Below, in pieces: positions 20,468 to 31,100 of a stretch of 64,000 nt of DNA. A model generated the notes under the pieces. That model ran no database searches, was not told the DNA's origin, and saw only the letters and a list, made by a program, of their open reading frames with translations. Both the position numbers and the translations under genes were made by a program. Source of the stretch: Closterium sp. Naga37s-1 (Eukaryota > Streptophyta > Zygnematophyceae > Desmidiales > Closteriaceae); NCBI GenBank assembly GCA_947471745.1, contig CANJKZ010001154.1:322501-386500 (forward strand), in the 5' to 3' direction. Within the stretch, counting starts at the first letter, position 1. Each line of letters starts with the position of its first letter.

Positions 20468-20881
20468 GTGAGTGCGGAGGTGAGTGATGAGGTCAGCGAC
20501 TGTGGCAAAAGAGGCCAGGTTAGGGAACAAGTACTGCAGCATGAGGCGGCTGAGGGTAGCAGTGGTAGGGGAGGAGTAGCGTGCGACGACAGCGTCATAC
20601 AAAGACTTAGCAGTCTTGTACTGGCCAAAGTGCACGCGCTCAGCAGACGGCAGGTGACTACGAACAGCAAGGCGAGCAACACTGTCACGAGTAGTCCACT
20701 GCGAGCGAACCGTACTGTCAGCATCAGCAGCAGGTGCAACAAAGGCGCCGGACGTGTGATCGAAAAGCGAGACTCCGTCCCTAGAGTCGCACTGAAGATA
20801 GAGCTGCAGGTCATCTACCCAAATGTCGAAATCGACCGCACGACCCTCAGCATCGAAGGTAAGAACAGTAGGGCTAGCCAT
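20468..20881 (-). pseudogene. gag: Outer Copia-B Gag N-terminal fragment
   Basis: ATG at 20881 starts MASPTVLTFDAEGRAVDFDI, homologous to B2 Gag and intact for about 138 codons to DLITHLRT. It is then cut by foreign sequence immediately after CGCACT (read on the minus strand). The Gln codon CAG that is mutated to TAG in B2 is intact here (near 20700). The missing continuation resumes at about 14020. Confidence 0.85.
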
Positions 20882-21615
20882 GGCGGCAGTAGCAGCAGCA
20901 GTAGCAGTAGGGCAGGGCGGCGCGGCTCGGCAGGGTGGCGCGGCTCGGCTGGGCGGCGCGGCTCGGCTGGGCGGCGCGGCGCGGCAGGCAGGCGGGCGCA
21001 GCGGCGCGCTTAGCAGGGCGGGCGCTTACCAGGGGCAGGTGCAGGGCAGGGCCGCGACTGGCGGTTAGGGCAGGGCCGCAACGGGGCGGCTGTAGGGCAC
21101 GGCCGCGATGAGGCGGTGGTAGAGTAGGGCCGCGACGGGGCGGCAGCAGGGCAGGGCCGCGACGAGGCGGCGGTAGAGCAGGGCCGCGACGGGGCGGCAG
21201 CAGGGCAGGGCCGCGACGAGGCGGCGGTAGAGCAGGGCCGCGACGGGGCGGCAGCAGGGCAGGGCCGTGACAAGGCGGCTGCAGGGAAGGGCCGCGACGG
21301 GGCGGCGGTAGAGCAGGGCCGCGACGAGCGGCTGAGGGCAGGGCCGCGACGGGTGGCGGCAAGGCAGGGCCGTGACGGGCGGCTAGGGCAGGCCGCGACG
21401 GGCGGCGACAGGGCAGGGCCGCGACGGGCGGCTAGGTCAGGGCGGAGACCGGCCATTAGGGCAGGGCCGCGACGGGCCGGGAGGGCAGGGCCGCTACGGG
21501 CGGCAGTAGGGCAGGGCGCGCGACGGCGCAGGTGAGGCAGGCGCGAGGCGCGCTTCGGGCAGGGCAGTAAAAAAAATCGTGGGGCCCTTAAAAAAACGTT
21601 CCCACTAGGGAACCT
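20882..21615 (-). repeat. GC-rich leader with 27/54-bp tandem repeat, outer Copia-B
   Basis: At about 21040-21350 a 27-bp unit alternates in two versions, GGGCCGCGACGGGGCGGC and GGGCCGCGACGAGGCGGC, giving a 54-bp dimer. The rest is degenerate. It lies between primer site and gag, so it would be in the genomic RNA 5' leader. Being a multiple of three it throws up long open frames on both strands that I do not regard as genes. Confidence 0.8.
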
Positions 21616-21627
21616 GCTCTGAAACCA
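21616..21627 (-). promoter_or_regulatory. Primer binding site of the outer Copia-B element
   Basis: Minus-strand TGGTTTCAGAGC immediately after the LTR end. It resembles the initiator methionine tRNA site with one substitution. Confidence 0.8.
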
Positions 21628-21759
21628 TGACAGAAAGTAGGAATGAAGAATGACTAGAACAACAGCAGTACAGAGTTTGTATAGCAAAACCTATTTGGGC
21701 TGTACCCCATAAGGAGTGCCCCACTACAGCCTAGAGCATATAAATGCATAGTTCTGACA
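21628..21759 (-). repeat. 5' LTR of the outer Copia-B element
   Basis: 132 bp, mate of 7011-7142. Its inner end reads TGTCA instead of TGACA. AAAGG at 21760-21764 is the right target duplication. Confidence 0.92.
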
Positions 21760-21764
21760 AAAGG

Positions 21765-22560
21765 AGGAGAAAAAGACCGGGATAGGTAAGCGCACATCAG
21801 AATCACGGCGCTAAGAAACCATCTCGCGCTCGCCCGCCAGCTCGCGCTCGTGCAGCTATCGTCAGCGGCGACGGCGAGATGTGAGGGGGAGGCGACGGCC
21901 GTGAGAGGAGAGGCGACGGCGGGATGTGAGGGGGAGGCGACGGCGGGATGTAGGGGAGAGGCGACGACGGGATGCGAAGGGGGAGGCGAGGCGGGATATG
22001 GGAGGGAGGCAACGGCGGGATGTAGGGGAGAGGCGACGGCGGGATGTGAAGGGGAGGCGACGGCGGTGAGAGGAGAGGCGACGGCGGGATGTGAGGGGGA
22101 GGCGACGGCGGGATGTGAGGGGGAGGCGACGGCGGGATGTGAGGGGGAGGCGACGGCGGGATGTGAGGGGGAGGCGAAGGATGTGAGGGGGAGGCAACGG
22201 CGGGATGCAAGGGGGAGGCGACGGCGGGATGTGAAGGAGAGGCGGTGGCGGGTAAGAGCGAGAGGCAACGGCGAACGAAAGGAAGAGGTGACAACGGGAT
22301 GGGAGGGAAGCGACCGCGGGGTGAGAGAAAGAGGAGACGGCGGGATAGGAGGGAGAGGTGATGGCGGGGTAGAGGGAGAGCCGACAACGGAATGGCAGGA
22401 AGAGGCGAACGGCTGGGTGAGAGGGAGAGATGATGGCGAGGTGGGTGGGAGATGCGACGAGAAGACGAGAGGCGAGGTGGGAGGGGGAAGGGTTTGTTGA
22501 GTTGGGGTGGGAGACGAAGGGATTGGGGAAGATGCAAAAAAGTGGAAGAGCATACGTACA
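21765..22560. repeat. 24-bp minisatellite
   Basis: From about 21880 to 22260, units of GAGGCGACGGCGGGATGT type (24 bp with the trailing G run) are repeated about fifteen times, then decay through 22480. Because the unit is 8 codons long, open frames of 200-300 codons appear on both strands (SHPAVASP or GEATAGCE repeats). I see no gene here. Confidence 0.85.
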
Positions 22561-23211
22561 GTGCAACTTGGGTTGGCAAAGTGTAGTTTCTTGAAGTGAT
22601 CCGGTTCTTGGGCCTGTTTTGCAAATGTTCGATGAAAACAAGCGACGGGAAATCAAGGCATGAGCATTATACATCGAACACAAACAAATATGGGTCGAAC
22701 TGAAAATTAGACAAAACCGGAGTACTAGGTTAAAAAAAAAACGGCACACACAAATTCTTTTTGGAAGCTAGTGTCACGTGAGACACACACGTAATGGCGT
22801 AACACATCCAATGAAGTGCGTCAACTTCAAAGCAACACATCACGGTACACCCGCTAGACCAACAACCTGACAGTATGTTATACTTGATAGGTTGCCTATA
22901 CACATCACTGTAAAAAGCAGCAATTATAATTGATATTCAATAATGGTTACACAATATCTAACATCAAAGGAAAAAAACACATCACAGGAAAAAAATGACG
23001 TAACAGTACGAAACAAGAATGTCGTCTTCTAATAAATGGGAATGACTTGGGTATCATGGCTTGAAATAAATTTAAATTAACAAAGAATGATTAATAGTAT
23101 GAACTTAGCTAACTACGCAACCCTTCCGACGATATCGTCGAGTCTTGTTTTAAATAGAAGGGGTTCCACTATAACAAGAATACAGCCACTGTCGTAACTG
23201 TTTCATGACTC
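22561..23211. other. AT-rich spacer without gene
   Basis: Unique, comparatively AT-rich sequence with short A runs (22730-22741, 22970-22977). No conserved frame or RNA seen. Its right edge (CACCC, 23212-23216) is the left target duplication of the Gypsy element, so before that insertion it was continuous with 36403 onward. Confidence 0.6.
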
Positions 23212-23216
23212 ACCCT

Positions 23217-23519
23217 ATAAGGAATTTTCTCGACATTCCTTACCAAGGCCGGCAACATCGCGTACAGCAGCAGCTGTTGTTCGCCCGTTACTGCTAACGG
23301 GGCTTCGCCAACTTCGAGCGCACTGTTTCACCAAACCATGCACCGCTGGCCTGGCCTTGTCGGCCTACGCTTCAGGACTAGCCTGAGCCTCGATGCCAGC
23401 TTAGCACTAGCTAGCTCGCACGCACCGAGTTACAGTTTGCATGTTTCGCACATAAATGTTCGCTCATGCCTTCGCTCACATTTTGTACTCATTTGACAAC
23501 TTAGTGCAATCCTCGCTAC
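23217..23519 (+). repeat. 5' LTR of Gypsy, first part
   Basis: Matches 36094-36380 with scattered substitutions and a short extra segment near 23490. It begins TATAAGG where the 3' LTR begins TGTAAGG. Copia-A2 is inserted after GCTAC, and the remaining 23 bp continue at 29993-30015. Confidence 0.9.
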
Positions 23520-24360
23520 TGTTATAGTCACAAGAGGCTTGAATGTGCCTAAAACGAAAGATAGAGAGCACAGACGGATTTCTGCACAGCGGCTTCAAAC
23601 GTTGATAGCGTTCTGCTCACAGCTGCAAATGACTTGATTCAAATTGGATCTGGAGCGTCTTCACGTCGTCTACAATTAGCAATTTAGATTGCACGATTTG
23701 ATAAAGAATTGACGACACAGCGTTGGTTTGAACGAACGGTACTATGGCAGCCACTATAGTCTTAGAACAGAAGATAGGAAGAGTTACGAGTTGGGAATGA
23801 CTCCCAGCTCCTACAAACCCCAAGAGCCGAGGTACAGTGATGTGGAACAGTGCCACACTGTCCCCAACCACGAAGGGTCTCGAAACTACCCTTCACTAGG
23901 GCCTACACCAAGTGAAATGTTACACTACACAAAGTAATGTACCAAATCTTCAATATCTTGAGGTGTACCCTTTTGGCGAGCTTCGAAATCACTTGAGGCT
24001 TGACACCAAGGCTCGGGCTCTTCATCACAAACTCATCCTTGAGTTCTTGATGGGTCTGCTGCACACACCTGCGACACACCGAACGTTCGACACAGGACAA
24101 AATAGAAACCGCGCACGACAAAATAGAAACCGCGCACGACAAAATAGAAACCGCGCGCGAGACACAAACGACCGCGTAACACGCGTCTAGCGATAACTCG
24201 CTATTGACTCGACACACACACTCGACATCATGACTTAACATTCACACACAATTATAAGCATGAAATATATATTATCCCATGCTCTCATACCATTCCATAC
24301 ACACACACATGCACGCACACGGACAACAAGCCGAGTGCAAACCGTAGGGTTGCACCAACA
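23520..24360 (-). repeat. 3' LTR of Copia-A2
   Basis: 841 bp, 22 bp longer than the others because a 21-bp unit (around 24100-24150) is present three times instead of twice, plus one extra base. It is followed on the plus strand by AACTCCCCCTCGG, the reverse of the polypurine tract. Confidence 0.94.
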
Positions 24361-24401
24361 AACTCCCCCTCGGATTGTTGGCCTTAGGATATGTTGCTCT
24401 C

Positions 24402-26498
24402 TCAGTTCAGAGCCATCCCAGCCAGCTTGCAACACTTCCAATGCTGCTGCTCCACCAGCCTCTTGGTCATCATGTCAGCCGGCTGCCCCGTGGTCTTCAC
24501 GTAGCGCAACTCAACTTCACCCGCGGTTACCATGCTCCTCGTCCAATGCCACTTCACCCTCATGTGCTTCGTGAGTCCATGCAACACAGGGTTCTTAGCA
24601 AGAGCAATGGCACCCTGGCTGTCACAGTACAGTGGGGTAGGTCCTTGCTGCTCCTCCCCCAATTCAGCCAACAAACGCCGCTGCCACACAATCTCCCGTA
24701 CGGCACGGAAGAGTGCCATGTACTCGGACTCCACCGAGCTCAAAGCTTGGTCAACCTGCTTCTTGCTCTCCCAAGCAGTTGGGCCTCCACCAACACAGCA
24801 TATGAAGCCTCCCACACTTGTCATGTCCTCTGGTTCTGATGCATATGAAGCATCCGAGTAGGCGGTGAGGAACAAACGCCCGGGTTCAACACCATCCGCG
24901 CCCTTTTGGCGCCTTTGTGCCGCCGCCGAGTATTGCAGCCCAACGGTCGGTGTTTGGCCAAGATACTTGGCCACCCTCATTCCAGCTGCTACCTGCTCCT
25001 CATTAGGGCATTGCACAACCCTAGCCAGCTGCCCGGTAGCAAACGCGACGTCCGGTCGGGTGTTTACCGCCGCATACATGAGGCTGCCCACCAACGAGTG
25101 AAATCGGCGCCTCTCCTCTTCACCAACGCTCTCCTCCTCTGGTCCCTTCACACACTTGAACCCAGAGGGAAAGGGTGTAGCCACATGGCCTTCACTCTGC
25201 CCAAAGTTGGCAGCCAATGCATCCAGGTACTTTCGTTGATGCACCCGCATGCACCGCTTCTCCACATCTCGTTCGATGTGGAGCCCAAGGTAGAAGCTCA
25301 CGTCACCAAGGGCCTTGCACTTGAACTTGTCTTGAAGCTTCAGCATCACCTCCTTCACAAGGTCAGAAGAGGGTAAGAAAATGAGGATGTCATCCACATA
25401 AACCACCATGAAACTCCTCTGCTCCCCCTCGCCAAGCATGAACAAGGAGTGATCGGCCGTTGAGGGAGTGAAGCCGATCCCCTCCAACACTTCGCGCAGC
25501 TTCATGTACCATTGCCTAGGGGCCTGCTTCAGCCCATAGAGGGCCTTCTTCAGCTTCCACACTCTGCCACTACCATCATCAAACCCCTCTGGCTGCGCCA
25601 TAAAAATCTCCTCCTCAAGGATGCCGTTAAGGAATGCCGTTACGATGTCCATTTGCTTTACTACCCATCCTTTGATGGCGGCTCCCGCGAATAGGGTTCG
25701 CAGCGTCGTCGGCTTCACCACAGGGGCAAACAGCTCCTTGAAGTCCACCTTCTCCTTCTGCTGGTACCCCTTGGCTACAAGCCTAGACTTGTAGCGCTCG
25801 ATCTTGCCGTCGGCATCCGACTTGATTTTGAAGAGCCACTTGGACGTTATCGCCGTACGCCCCTCCGGTAGCTCCACCAATTCAAACGTGTCATTCTCCT
25901 CGATGCTCTTCAGCTCACTCTCCATGGCCTTCTTCCACTCCTCAGCATCACTACTCTCCAAAGCCTCCTTGAGAGTTGCTGGTTCTCCCGGCATCTCCAC
26001 CGGAGAGAAGAACGCGAAGGCACACTCCTCGTAGTCACTCTCCTCGTCGTCTCCGACCATCATTGCCGCTCCGGCCAGGGCTGTCTTGCCCTGCTTTCCC
26101 GGCGCATCATAGGTCAGCCTATTAGGGGGTTGAACTCTCCTCTTCCCCCTTCCTTCCTCCTCAGCTGCAGGGACTTGAAGGCCTTGGCGTTGCTGCGGTG
26201 TGGCTCGAATCCGTGGAGCACTCGTAGTACGGGAAGGGAGTGACGGTGCACGCTCGCTCACTTGCTGCACCTCCTCCTCTTCTTCCTCTGCATCATTGGC
26301 CTCCTCTCCCCCATTCACAAGGGAGGATTGCCTTGTGGTTGTGCTGCCGCTGCTCAGCTCCAAAGGCAGCTCCACATGCTCCAAACCGGAACTCTTCACC
26401 TCCCCAAACCGCACGCCTATCTTCGCCTCATTCTCCGCCTTCCAATCCTTGTACATGAAGTTCTCCATGAACTTGCAGTCCCTGCTCACCAAGAACTT
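24402..26498 (-). CDS. pol: Copia-A2 reverse transcriptase and RNase H segment
   Basis: Minus-strand homologue of 3970-6066 with the same domains, an intact YVDD (near 25400) and only a few substitutions. It begins directly after the in-frame TAG at 26499-26501 and ends at TGA 24402-24404. Open and apparently under recent constraint, or simply young. Confidence 0.88.
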   Translation of the reverse strand, partial: KFLVSRDCKFMENFMYKDWKAENEAKIGVRFGEVKSSGLEHVELPLELSSGSTTTRQSSLVNGGEEANDAEEEEEEVQQVSERAPSLPSRTTSAPRIRATPQQRQGLQVPAAEEEGRGKRRVQPPNRLTYDAPGKQGKTALAGAAMMVGDDEESDYEECAFAFFSPVEMPGEPATLKEALESSDAEEWKKAMESELKSIEENDTFELVELPEGRTAITSKWLFKIKSDADGKIERYKSRLVAKGYQQKEKVDFKELFAPVVKPTTLRTLFAGAAIKGWVVKQMDIVTAFLNGILEEEIFMAQPEGFDDGSGRVWKLKKALYGLKQAPRQWYMKLREVLEGIGFTPSTADHSLFMLGEGEQRSFMVVYVDDILIFLPSSDLVKEVMLKLQDKFKCKALGDVSFYLGLHIERDVEKRCMRVHQRKYLDALAANFGQSEGHVATPFPSGFKCVKGPEEESVGEEERRRFHSLVGSLMYAAVNTRPDVAFATGQLARVVQCPNEEQVAAGMRVAKYLGQTPTVGLQYSAAAQRRQKGADGVEPGRLFLTAYSDASYASEPEDMTSVGGFICCVGGGPTAWESKKQVDQALSSVESEYMALFRAVREIVWQRRLLAELGEEQQGPTPLYCDSQGAIALAKNPVLHGLTKHMRVKWHWTRSMVTAGEVELRYVKTTGQPADMMTKRLVEQQHWKCCKLAGMALN

Positions 26499-28393
26499 CT
26501 AGGTGAATGGGTCCCAAAGAAGCCATCCCTTGCTGTTTTGAGCCATGCCCAAGTGCACGGCCCACACCGCCTTGGCACCAAGCTTGTTGTGCCGAAGATG
26601 CTTAGGCACGAGCGCCATGCACATGCACCCGAACACCCGAAGCATATCCACCTTTGGCTTCCTTCCTAGCCACTCCACATAGGGCACCCATTTGTCTGCT
26701 CCCACATGAGTCAAGGCTCTGTTCTTGGCCACACACGCGCTCCGCACCGCATCAGGCCAGAAATAGTCGGGTAGCCCGGCTTCAATGAGCAACCCGCGTG
26801 CCGCCTCCGTGATTGTGCGGTTCGCTCGCTCGGCGATGCCGTTCATTGCAGGGGAGTATGGCATGGTGAGGGAGTGCCGAATACCATTCTTCTTCAGCCA
26901 CAACCCAAACTCCTTGCTCAGGAACTCTCCCCCTCGATCGGTGCGGATTGACTTGACTAGACAGTCTTGTTGCCGCTCCACCATCGGGAACCAATCCGTC
27001 TTCAACGTTTCAGCCACGTCGCTCTTCTTGGCCAGCACGTACACCCAAGTCATGCGGGTGTAGACGTCGACAATGGTGAGAAAATACTCAGCTCCAGCAG
27101 CTCCAAGCTTCAGGGGGCCCACCACGTCCATCACCACCTCATCAAGCGGTGCCTTTGCCGTTGCCTCCGAACTAGGGAACGGAAACCGGGTGAACTTGGC
27201 TTGAATGCACGTCGGGCAGCCAAGCACCTCATCGGGCTCCCCCTTCACACGTATGCCAGCAACCATCTCATTCTTCACTAGCTGCTGCAAGATGGGCAGG
27301 GCCACATGCCCCATGCGTCGATGCAAGGTGAGCCAATCACACTCCCCCGTAGCCGAAGTTGGATTGGAGAATGCCGCGCTCGCAATAGCGCCCCACATAC
27401 TCTCTCCGTAGTCCTCCTCCGCTGCTGCCTCTGGGTTCTCCTCACCCTTTTGCTGCTCCTTGGTTGCTGCACCACTCTCCTTAGGTTCACTGAACTTGCT
27501 GGTCCCTCCAGGTTTGCTCTTCTTGAGCTCATTCTCCTTAGCGCGACCGTTCGCGCCATCGTCGCTACCGACCGCTCCATCCTTGGTGCTGATGCTTGCT
27601 GCCACTTGCCTCTCCTTAGGCATAGGGACCACTGGGATCTGCCACATCTCGTTGTAGACATCCCTGTCCTCATGAAGGTCCCAAAGAATTCGATCGCCAA
27701 GCCTTGCGGTGTAGGTCTTGGCTCCCTTCGAGCTCGTGTCCATGCCGGCCTTTGCCAACCGCCGCACGGAAATCAGGTTTGCAGCAAGGCTGGGCACCCA
27801 AAGCACGTTCTTGAGGCCCACCATCTTCCCATCAGCACCCTTGAACATGGCCTTGCCCATGCCTTTCACCTCTGCTCGCTGCCCCAAAGCCGATGTGACA
27901 TGCTTCACCGGTGACGGCTCGAGTTCGGTGAGCAAGTCCGGGCGAGGTGTCATGCTATAGGTAGCGCCACTATCAATCACCCAATAGTCCAGGTGTAGGG
28001 TCACCTTCCCCACAGCTGCTGGCTCCTCAAAGCCTTCATCCTTCTCTGGACCAGCCGGTACTTGCGTCGACACGAAGTAGAATAGACCCGGGTATCGATC
28101 GTCGCTCGGGTCCTTGTCGTTGTCTCCGCTCTTCATGTTTGCAGCTCCGCCACCGCGACCGCCACGGCCTCCACGGCCTCGTCCTCTCCCTCCTCCTGCT
28201 CCTCTACCCTCTTGGCCTTGAGCAGGGGTCCAACCATCAGGGAGTTTGTAGCAGTCGCGCCACATGTGTCCGCTCTTGTGGCAATAGTGACACTCGCCGT
28301 CGAATCGGTCGAACCGCCACTCCTGCGGCCTCCGCCGAAGTTGCTGCCACCAAACCTTCCTCCCCCTCGTCCTCTGCCTCTTCCTCGACCATA
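26499..28393 (-). CDS. pol: Copia-A2 zinc knuckle, protease and integrase segment
   Basis: Homologue of 2038-3969, ending at the same TAG (26499-26501). A 34-bp deletion near 28310 removes part of the RG-rich stretch (GSDDKSYGRGRG in A1) and shifts the zinc knuckle, protease (DSGAT) and integrase out of the gag frame. In A1 they are in frame with gag and separated only by the TGA. Expression here would need a frameshift in addition to, or in place of, readthrough. Confidence 0.83.
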
Positions 28394-29134
28394 TCAATGG
28401 CCGATGCTCGCTGCCCCAGCGCCATCCGCACTCGCCAACTCACGACGGCGGAAATCCTCTTGAAGGATAGCTCGCTTCACGTCTTCAAGCGAGAGGCGGG
28501 GCAAGTCGCGATTAAGGTTGATGATGAGCGAGGACCATGACTCTGGGAGTAAGGCCAGCAACTTGGTCTTCTTTTGGAGCTCACTGTAGTTCAAATCAGC
28601 TCCCTCAAGCCGCGTCAACAAGTCGAAGAATTTCTGCACCCCTTCTTCAACCGCTTCGTCTTCTTCAATTCGTAGTGCCGCCATTTGCCGTTCCAACACC
28701 ACCGCTACCGCCGCTGTTGCAGGAGCATGTACACCCTTGAGAGCAGCCCATGCCTTTGGTCCTTTCTCTGGTTCACGCTGGAATGGCTTGATGTGACGGA
28801 TCTGACTGCTCCCCAACGCTTGCCCAAGTAAGAGATAGCCTTGTGCGCTCTTCCGCACCCACGGGCTCTTCTCCGGGTCGTTCTCGGGGCGCTTCTCCGT
28901 TCCTTCCATCACCTCCAGCAGGTCATAGTGGTCAAAGATGTTCTCCATTTTGAAGGACCATTCAGCAAAGTTGTCACCGTTGAACTTGTCAAGCCCAAAC
29001 ACCCTAGGCTCATCCCTAGGTGGGCCAAGACTTGGTTGCATGGGCGCCATGGCTGAATCACGGGGTTGGCCTTGAGCTTGAGCTTCTCCACTGCCACCAG
29101 CACCTCTGCCACCCCTTTCCTCAGGTCCAGACAT
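28394..29134 (-). CDS. gag: Copia-A2 Gag, capsid part
   Basis: 246 residues from ATG 29134 to TGA 28394-28396, almost identical to A1 Gag, including the unusual stop after ...ASIGH. A position shared by two independently inserted copies shows the stop was already in the parental element. Confidence 0.86.
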   Translation of the reverse strand: MSGPEERGGRGAGGSGEAQAQGQPRDSAMAPMQPSLGPPRDEPRVFGLDKFNGDNFAEWSFKMENIFDHYDLLEVMEGTEKRPENDPEKSPWVRKSAQGYLLLGQALGSSQIRHIKPFQREPEKGPKAWAALKGVHAPATAAVAVVLERQMAALRIEEDEAVEEGVQKFFDLLTRLEGADLNYSELQKKTKLLALLPESWSSLIINLNRDLPRLSLEDVKRAILQEDFRRRELASADGAGAASIGH

Positions 29135-29154
29135 TGTCGAAACTGCTCCAAGGG

Positions 29155-29166
29155 GCTCTGATACCA
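29155..29166 (-). promoter_or_regulatory. Primer binding site of Copia-A2
   Basis: Minus-strand TGGTATCAGAGC, two bases inside the 5' LTR, identical to A1. Confidence 0.9.
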
Positions 29167-29168
29167 CT

Positions 29169-29987
29169 TGTTATAGTCACAATAGGCTTGAATGTGCCTA
29201 AAACGAAAGATAGAGAGCACAGACGGATTTCTGCACAGCGGCTTCAAACGTTTATAGCGTTCTGCTCACAGCTGCAAATGACTTGATTCAAATTGGATCT
29301 GGAGCGTCTTCACGTCGTCTACAATTAGCAATTTAGATTGCACGATTTGATAAAGAATTGACGACACAGCGTCGGTTTGAACGAACGGTACTATGGCAGC
29401 CACTATAGTCTTAGAACACAAGATAGGAAGAGTTACGAGTTGGGAATGACTCCCAGCTCCTACAAACCCCAAGAGCCGAGGTACAGTGATGTGGAACAGT
29501 GCCACACTGTCCCCAACCACGAAGGGTCTCGAAACTACCCTTCACTAGGGCCTACACCAAGTGAAATGTTACACTACACAAAGTAATGTAACTATCTTCA
29601 ATATCTTGAGGTGTACCCTTTTGGCAAGCTTCGAAATCCCTTGAGGCTTGACACCAAGGCTCGGGCTCTTCATCACAAACTCATCCTTGAGTTCTTGATG
29701 GGTCTGCTGCACACACCTGCGACACGCCGAACGTTCGACACAGGACAAAATAGAAACCGCGCACGACAAAATAGAAACCGCGCGCGAGACACAAACGACC
29801 GCGTAACACGCGTCTAGCGATAACTCGCTATTGACTCCACACACACACTCGACATCATGACTCAACATTCACACACAATTATAAGCATGAAATATATATT
29901 ATCCCATGCCCTCATACCATTCCATACACACACACATGCACGCACACGGACAACAAGCCGAGTGCAAACCGTAGGGTTGCACCAACA
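29169..29987 (-). repeat. 5' LTR of Copia-A2
   Basis: 819 bp with the usual TGTTGG...ATAACA ends on the minus strand. The adjacent GCTAC is the right target duplication. Confidence 0.95.
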
Positions 29988-29992
29988 GCTAC

Positions 29993-30200
29993 CTCGATTC
30001 ATTGCACCCGTAACACTTGGTTCTCAGAGCCACTTTCTTTTCAGACCGCGCATCTCCACACCCCAGGAAATCAAGTTTTGATTTTTTCACTCGAAGGGAC
30101 TCACGCACCTTAGCCCCTAGGAGCCGCTGTCATCGCGTTCTCTCGTAAACGCGTGCAGACACGACTGCGCCTAGACTAAGCCGAGCCGACGCCCTTCGTA
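29993..30200 (+). repeat. End of the Gypsy 5' LTR, primer site and leader
   Basis: 29993-30015 (CTCGATTCATTGCACCCGTAACA type ending) completes the 5' LTR. TTGGTTCTCAGAGCC (30017-30031) sits at the primer-site position and resembles an initiator-tRNA site with an extra base. The leader to 30200 shows no other feature. Confidence 0.7.
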
Positions 30201-31100
30201 ATGGCCAAACATATCGACGTCACGACGCTCACGCAGGACCGCCTGAACGAACTGTTGCGCTAGCTGCACCATAACTCTGAAGAAATTGCGGCGCTGATGG
30301 CGGAACGTACGTCCCTGCAAAACGACGGAAGCACGAGCACATCAAGCACAGTCACAAGCACCTAGCACTCTGGTACAGCCTGCACCACAAGCATCGCAAC
30401 ACGGAAGTGTGGGGCAACCCGTGAGTACGGCCAGTGATGGCGTCGTCCGTCACGGCGGAGACGACGACCATGGCACGACACGCCCCGAAGGGACGAATGC
30501 GGCCAGGAACCAGCCTCGCGTCACGATTTCGGCACCGATCAACGATTCGGCACTGCCGTCACCGATGCCGCCGAAGCCGCAACGTCCGCCATGTTTTGAC
30601 CTGAGTCAACGGGGTGGTCCTACCGTTGAGGCGTGGTTGTTCACGATGAACGTGTTTTTCGACGCCAACTACGTCTCGAAGGATACGGCGAAGATCCGCT
30701 ACGCCGTGTCGCTGCTGCGATGACCCGCCATGGATTGGTGATGTGTCATCGTCACGAAGCCGAACGACTACGCGACTCTACCGACACGGAAAGGACAAAC
30801 CGGACCCTGGGCGCTGTCGTATTTCGTGGAGGTGCCCCAATATCGCACGTGGGACGCGTGGTGCGCAGGTCTGCGCGCTCGATTTGAGCCAATTGCGGCT
30901 TTGATCACAGCGCGTCAGAAGCTCCGCACTTGGCGCCAACTCGGTTCCGTCCAAGATTACACTAGCGGGTTTCTGGCGCTATGTGAACAAGTGGGATATA
31001 TGCACGAGGGCAAGCGTACCGATCGCTACATCGGCGGCCTGAAGCATAACATCGCCCAGGAAATTCAGCTCCGCTGTGTCACTGACTTTCAGGAGATTCT

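Larger units (their letters stand above)
7011..21759 (-). mobile_element. Composite Copia element, family B (14.7 kb with nested insertions)
   Basis: The outer ends are 132-bp LTRs (7011-7142 and 21628-21759) flanked by AAAGG at 7006-7010 and 21760-21764, so the whole block is one insertion that later grew by nesting. Reading the minus strand: 5' LTR, primer site, GC-rich leader, gag N-terminus (20881-20468), a 1.1-kb orphan segment, a second family B copy B2 (19348 to about 14031, without RT, RNase H or 3' LTR), then the rest of the outer copy B1 (gag C-terminus, protease, integrase, linker, RT, RNase H) to the 3' LTR. B1 is further split by a 1.18-kb element at 11533-12712. The outer copy has lost about 30 Gag codons where B2 sits. 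Confidence 0.9.
23520..29987 (-). mobile_element. Copia-A2, second family A copy, inserted in the Gypsy 5' LTR
   Basis: A 6,468-bp element flanked by GCTAC (23515-23519 and 29988-29992). LTRs are at 23520-24360 (841 bp, 3' LTR) and 29169-29987 (819 bp, 5' LTR). Sequence is nearly identical to A1 throughout, including the TGA after gag and the TAG inside integrase. It differs by a 34-bp deletion before the zinc knuckle and an extra 21-bp unit in its 3' LTR. Its own duplication proves an independent insertion. Confidence 0.96.

Noticed and set aside
21803..22749. Three overlapping Ser/Pro/His-rich minus-strand frames of 270-300 codons
   Set aside because: Same 24-bp minisatellite read in three frames; none has a domain.
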